From: JAEMQF01 sp963850525
GTDB taxonomy: Bacteria; Pseudomonadota; Gammaproteobacteria; Burkholderiales; Burkholderiaceae_C
Length of the DNA stretch: 64,000 nt
Direction: 5' to 3'
NCBI GenBank assembly: GCA_963850525.1
Contig: CAWKLQ010000005.1
Span: forward strand, 13,207 to 77,206
In this document: piece by piece, positions 61,736-64,000 of the stretch
Layout: the number at the start of each line of letters is the position of its first letter
Position numbering within the stretch: position 1 is the first letter of the stretch
Position numbers and translations under genes: made by a program
The notes under the pieces: model-generated
Told to the model about the DNA's origin: nothing
The model's database searches: none
The model's input: the letters and a program-made list of their open reading frames with translations, nothing else

Positions 61736-63150
61736 GGCTTGGCCTCCATCGTCATGGGCGGCATCGCCGGTGCCTGGCGCGGCTTGGTTGCACCGGGCGG
61801 CAGCGCCGGCTCGGCGTTGAGGCGCGCCTCCACGCCCTTCAAGCTCGCCTCCGAGTCGATGAGGAACTGCGACGAGACAACGACGCGTTGACCGAGCTGC
61901 ACACCGCGCTTGACTTCAGTGCTGCCGCCGCTCTCGGCGCCGACTTCGACTTCGACGGGGCGAAAGCGCCCGTCGTCTTCAACGAGCATGACGAGCGTGC
62001 GCTTGCCCGTCTGGATCACCGCCTCGGTGGGAATCAGCAGCACTTTGCCGGCGCGCGGGTCCATGAACTGCATTTGCACGAACATCCCCGGAACCAGCGC
62101 GCCACTGCGGTTGGCGAGTTCGAGACGAGCCTTCACGGTTCGTGTCACCGCGTTCACCTCGGGCAGCAGCGCTTGCAGCCGACCTTCGAACACGGCGCCC
62201 GGCAAGGCCGGGCTGCGCGCCTGAACTCTCGCGCCCGGGCGCAGCAGCGCCGCCTGGCTTTCCGGGACTTCGGCGTTCGCCCAGACGCTCGAGAGGCCGT
62301 TGATGCGAAACAGCGTCGCACCCGCCATCACCGTCATGCCCTCGCGAACGAGCAATTCACTGAGCACGCCGCCGATAGTCGCTACGACTTCGAATCTCGG
62401 CTGGGTTCGCCCGCTGCGCTGCACGAGGGCGATCAGCGGTTCGCTCATCCCGACCTGGCGCATGCGCTGGCGCGCCGCGTCGACGAGCGGCGCGAGGTCC
62501 GCGCCTTGCATTCTGGAGACGCCGAGAAACTCTTCCTGCGCGGCGATCCACTCCGGAACGTAAAGCTCGGCGAGCACCTGGCCCGCGGTGACGCGGTCGA
62601 GAGCTGCGCGAACGTGCAACTTCTCGACGAAGCCCGTCGCGCGCGCCTGCACCACCACCTGATCGGCCTCGTTGAAGCCGACGCTGCCCAGCGCCGTGAC
62701 TTGCGGCGCAAGCACGCCGGCGATCACCGGCGCGCTGCGCACGCCCAGGTTCTGCTGGGTGCGCGGGCTGACGCTGACCTGGTTCGATTCGGCCTCGCGA
62801 GCGCCATTGCCGCCGTCGCCGAACACCGGCACAAGCATCATGTCCATGAACGGCGACTTGGCGGGCTTGTCGAACTTCGCGCCCGGCGTCATCGGGTCGT
62901 GGTAGTAGAGGATCTTCCGTTGCGTCGCCGGGTCGACGTCGCCCGCCTTGAGGCCGGCCTCGATGTGGCGCCGCGTCGCCGCTTCGCCTTGGGCGATGCT
63001 CATCGCGCTGCTGGGCGCGCTAGAACCCGCGGAGTTCGAGGACTGCGCGGCGGGCGCCATGTCCATGCCGCGGGTCATGCCGAAGCGGTAGGCGCCGTAG
63101 CCGATTGCAAGCAGGGCGATCAAGGCTGCTGCCGCGAGGAGGTGCTTCAT
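61732..63150 (-). CDS. cusB: CusB-family periplasmic adaptor protein
   Basis: 472 residues from ATG 63150 (GAGGA site). An N-terminal anchor (LLAAAALIALLAIGYGAYRF) is followed by a Met-containing linker and an HMBD motif (YYHDPMTPGAKFDKPAKSPF; MDMMLVPVF), then lipoyl, alpha-hairpin and beta-barrel parts (VVVQARATGFVEKLHVRAAL; IPTEAVIQTGKRTLVMLVED). It links CusA to the outer-membrane channel and carries copper to it. Its start overlaps the stop of cusC by 4 bases. Confidence 0.94.
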   Translation of the reverse strand: MKHLLAAAALIALLAIGYGAYRFGMTRGMDMAPAAQSSNSAGSSAPSSAMSIAQGEAATRRHIEAGLKAGDVDPATQRKILYYHDPMTPGAKFDKPAKSPFMDMMLVPVFGDGGNGAREAESNQVSVSPRTQQNLGVRSAPVIAGVLAPQVTALGSVGFNEADQVVVQARATGFVEKLHVRAALDRVTAGQVLAELYVPEWIAAQEEFLGVSRMQGADLAPLVDAARQRMRQVGMSEPLIALVQRSGRTQPRFEVVATIGGVLSELLVREGMTVMAGATLFRINGLSSVWANAEVPESQAALLRPGARVQARSPALPGAVFEGRLQALLPEVNAVTRTVKARLELANRSGALVPGMFVQMQFMDPRAGKVLLIPTEAVIQTGKRTLVMLVEDDGRFRPVEVEVGAESGGSTEVKRGVQLGQRVVVSSQFLIDSEASLKGVEARLNAEPALPPGATKPRQAPAMPPMTMEAKP

Positions 63151-64000
63151 GGCGTGTTCCTCGGTCCGCTCGCCGGCGCTGGGCCGTCGAGGTAAGTCAA
63201 CTGCGCCCACAGGCGCGCCAGGTCCATTTCGATGCGCAATTGCTGCACGCGCACATCGAGTTCGGCGCGGCGCGCTTCGAGCACGGCGGCGAGCAGCCCG
63301 CTGCCGGTGCGGTACGCGGTAAGCGCCGCGTGGCTGCGCTGTTGCGCCAGCGGCAACAGCTGGGTCGCAAAGCGCTGCAGGCGCTGCTCGTGGTTGCGCC
63401 ACTCGTGCAGCATGATCCGCACTTCGGCTTCGTGGGTGCGCTCCACCTCTTCGCGCTCGGCGCTGCTGCGCGCGGCCAGCGCCTGGCGCGCCGCGTATTC
63501 ACGGCCCTGGCGCTGCACCCGGTTCCAGGGCAAGGGCAGCGCGACGTTGATCGACACCATGTTCGAGTAGCTCGGCCCGCGCTGGCTGAACATGACTTCG
63601 ACGCTCCAGTCGGTGCGCTGCTCAGTCCGTGCGAGTTCGGCATCGGCCTGGGTGAACGCTTCCTGCTGCACGGCGGCGGCAATCAGCGGGTGCCGCGCCA
63701 ACTGCGCGCCCAGGTCGTGGTGCTGTGTCCAGCCTGGCGCAGTCAAAGGCGGGCGGGCGTCGCTGCTGCGCTGCGCGGCGTCGCCGATCCAGCGCGCGAG
63801 TTGGGCGTCGGCCACGGCGATCGCCCGATCGGCCTGCGCGACGCCGTCGCGCATCTGTTCGACCTGGCCGCGCGCGGCGAAGTGTTCGGCCTGCGACGCC
63901 CGCCCGCTGCTCAGCAACGCCTGCACCGCCTGAACCTGCAATTCGGCCTCGTGAACCTGGGCTTGCAGCAAGTCGCGCAGCGTGTACTGATAGGAGCGGT
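63147..64000 (-). CDS. cusC: CusC-like TolC-family protein, 5' part outside the window
   Basis: The frame is open to the right edge (284 codons visible). The C-terminal half of a TolC-like protein is seen: coiled-coil helices (LLQAQVHEAELQVQAVQALL), SINVALPLPWNRVQRQGRE and a final helix (AYRTGSGLLAAVLEARRAEL). It is the outer-membrane channel of the Cus pump. The operon order cusC-cusB-cusA-methyltransferase is fixed by three 4-base overlaps. Confidence 0.9.
   Translation of the reverse strand, partial: RSYQYTLRDLLQAQVHEAELQVQAVQALLSSGRASQAEHFAARGQVEQMRDGVAQADRAIAVADAQLARWIGDAAQRSSDARPPLTAPGWTQHHDLGAQLARHPLIAAAVQQEAFTQADAELARTEQRTDWSVEVMFSQRGPSYSNMVSINVALPLPWNRVQRQGREYAARQALAARSSAEREEVERTHEAEVRIMLHEWRNHEQRLQRFATQLLPLAQQRSHAALTAYRTGSGLLAAVLEARRAELDVRVQQLRIEMDLARLWAQLTYLDGPAPASGPRNTP

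Overview
The window is about 64 kb of a high-GC chromosome whose gene content points to a betaproteobacterium of the order Burkholderiales, probably near Rubrivivax, Leptothrix and related genera. The reasons are the RhlE, EttA, YaeQ, phasin and CspA set, paired DUF5666/DUF6502 genes, a CopI-type cupredoxin, and scattered palindromic repeats with the core CCCGGCGWWCGCCGGG. No sequence search was possible, so this placement is an inference. I saw no rRNA, tRNA or CRISPR array.

Layout. 1-8.6 kb: a prolyl oligopeptidase cut by the left edge, YaeQ, a small exported coiled-coil protein, a Dcp-type M3 peptidase, a large PAS-rich hybrid histidine kinase, a CurA-like oxidoreductase and a cold-shock protein. 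8.8-12.3 kb: two DUF5666 lipoproteins flanking a DUF6502 gene. Both the DUF6502 gene and the start of the lipoprotein coupled to it appear frameshifted by one extra base. 12.5-17.6 kb: a secreted charged protein, an S4-domain protein, a short MetE/MesD-like methionine synthase, a tiny Cys-rich protein, an S9 peptidase lipoprotein and a Tim44-like membrane protein. 17.75-19.41 kb: an insertion sequence with a DDE transposase and recognisable terminal inverted repeats. 19.4-29 kb: an RsgA-like GTPase behind a possible leader peptide, a membrane-anchored Mrr-like nuclease, RhlE, an MFS transporter, EttA and a two-domain alcohol-forming fatty acyl-CoA reductase. 29.3-50.4 kb: a phasin, a zinc metalloprotease lipoprotein, a LytS/LytTR two-component pair, a CrtI-like oxidoreductase, an M24 aminopeptidase, a type II NADH dehydrogenase coupled to a TAXI-type binding protein, a thioesterase/acyl-CoA dehydrogenase pair, a cytochrome c-P460 fusion, an aminotransferase, a serine hydrolase, a second CspA, several small proteins and an OYE-family reductase.

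50.4-64 kb is a copper-resistance island. Rightward genes: a His/Cys-rich CopL-like protein, a Pro-rich exported protein, a TolC-family protein, a Tat-exported multicopper oxidase, a CopI-like cupredoxin, a CusF-like chaperone, and a Cu(+) P-type ATPase that carries YHS and HMBD metal-binding modules instead of an HMA domain. Leftward genes: a CusCBA efflux system (cusC cut by the right edge) followed, with a 4-base stop/start overlap, by a CheR-like methyltransferase. Together these would pump Cu(I) out of the cytoplasm, bind and oxidise it in the periplasm, and expel it across the outer membrane.

The points most worth following up are the double +1 frameshift in the DUF6502/DUF5666 pair, the methyltransferase coupled to the copper efflux operon, the fatty acyl-CoA reductase divergent from a phasin, and three palindromic repeats that sit on gene ends or starts.
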